Shown here: piece by piece, positions 5,395 through 5,459 of the stretch
Position numbering within the stretch: the first letter of the stretch is position 1
Layout: every line of letters begins with the position of its first letter
Origin: Rhodobiaceae bacterium
GTDB taxonomy: Bacteria > Pseudomonadota > Alphaproteobacteria > RS24
Assembly (NCBI GenBank): GCA_002689195.1
Contig: NZFC01000035.1
Span: forward strand, 17,215 to 22,673
Direction: 5' to 3'
Length of the DNA stretch: 5,459 nt
Position numbers and translations under genes: made by a program
Notes under the pieces: model-generated
Seen by the model: only the letters and a program-made list of their open reading frames with translations
Told to the model about the DNA's origin: nothing
The model's database searches: none

Positions 5395-5459
5395 ATGGCG
5401 CATAATGACCTGATTTTGACCAAGCTGGAGGCGGGCGTTCTATGGCTGACGCTCAATAA
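5395..5459 (+). CDS. Third crotonase family protein, N-terminal fragment cut by the window end
   Basis: The reading frame starts at ATG 5395 and runs off the window after 21 codons: MAHNDLILTKLEAGVLWLTLN. The pattern 'v..v..gv..itLN', which normally continues RP, is the opening strand pair of crotonase-fold enzymes, as seen in the other two crotonases of this window. A G-rich ribosome site (AGGGGGGCGG, 5381-5390) precedes the ATG by 4 bases. With so few residues the subfamily cannot be told, and other proteins with a similar first hairpin remain possible. Confidence 0.6.
   Translation, partial: MAHNDLILTKLEAGVLWLTLN

Noticed and set aside
5189..5413. Open frames on both strands in the 5146-5394 gap
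   Set aside because: Short, Arg- and Leu-rich translations without motifs or ribosome sites; the + frame also overlaps the crotonase start.

Overview
The window has mid-range GC, densely packed genes and good sigma70-like promoters. The gene content is crotonases, a PaaX-type regulator, a glutathione S-transferase (GST), a CmcJ/NvfI-like oxygenase and a DUF1330 protein. This suggests a free-living proteobacterium, most likely an alphaproteobacterium, with a catabolic or xenobiotic gene cluster. The taxonomic call is inference only. Nothing looks phage-, plasmid- or IS-derived, and there is no RNA gene or CRISPR array.

Layout. Positions 1-363 (+) are the 3' end of a periplasmic substrate-binding protein of the branched-chain-amino-acid ABC type. 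It converges on a minus-strand crotonase (516-1283). Between them lies a broken short-chain dehydrogenase (SDR) on the minus strand (384-515). It keeps the NNAG region fused in frame to the C-terminal DGG region, and everything between is missing. A 99-bp divergent region (1284-1382) holds two overlapping, oppositely directed promoters with an inverted repeat. To its right on the + strand are a PaaX-family regulator (1383-2246) and a second, atypical crotonase (2286-3200). After a 115-bp gap come a GST (best start CTG 3316, end 3972) and, 16 bp later, a CmcJ/NvfI-family putative non-heme iron oxygenase (3989-4810). A minus-strand DUF1330 gene (4849-5145), with its own terminator, converges on this pair. 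A 249-bp non-coding stretch separates it from the first 21 codons of a third crotonase (5395 to the window end, +).

How the genes may work together (inference). The set fits the uptake and breakdown of an organic acid handled as CoA thioesters. The binding protein would feed a permease outside the window. The crotonases would hydrate, isomerise or hydrolyse acyl-CoA intermediates. The PaaX-like protein would repress the divergent pair in response to a CoA ester, as PaaX does with phenylacetyl-CoA. The GST and the CmcJ-like enzyme would add a conjugation and an oxidation step. The substrate cannot be read from the sequence.
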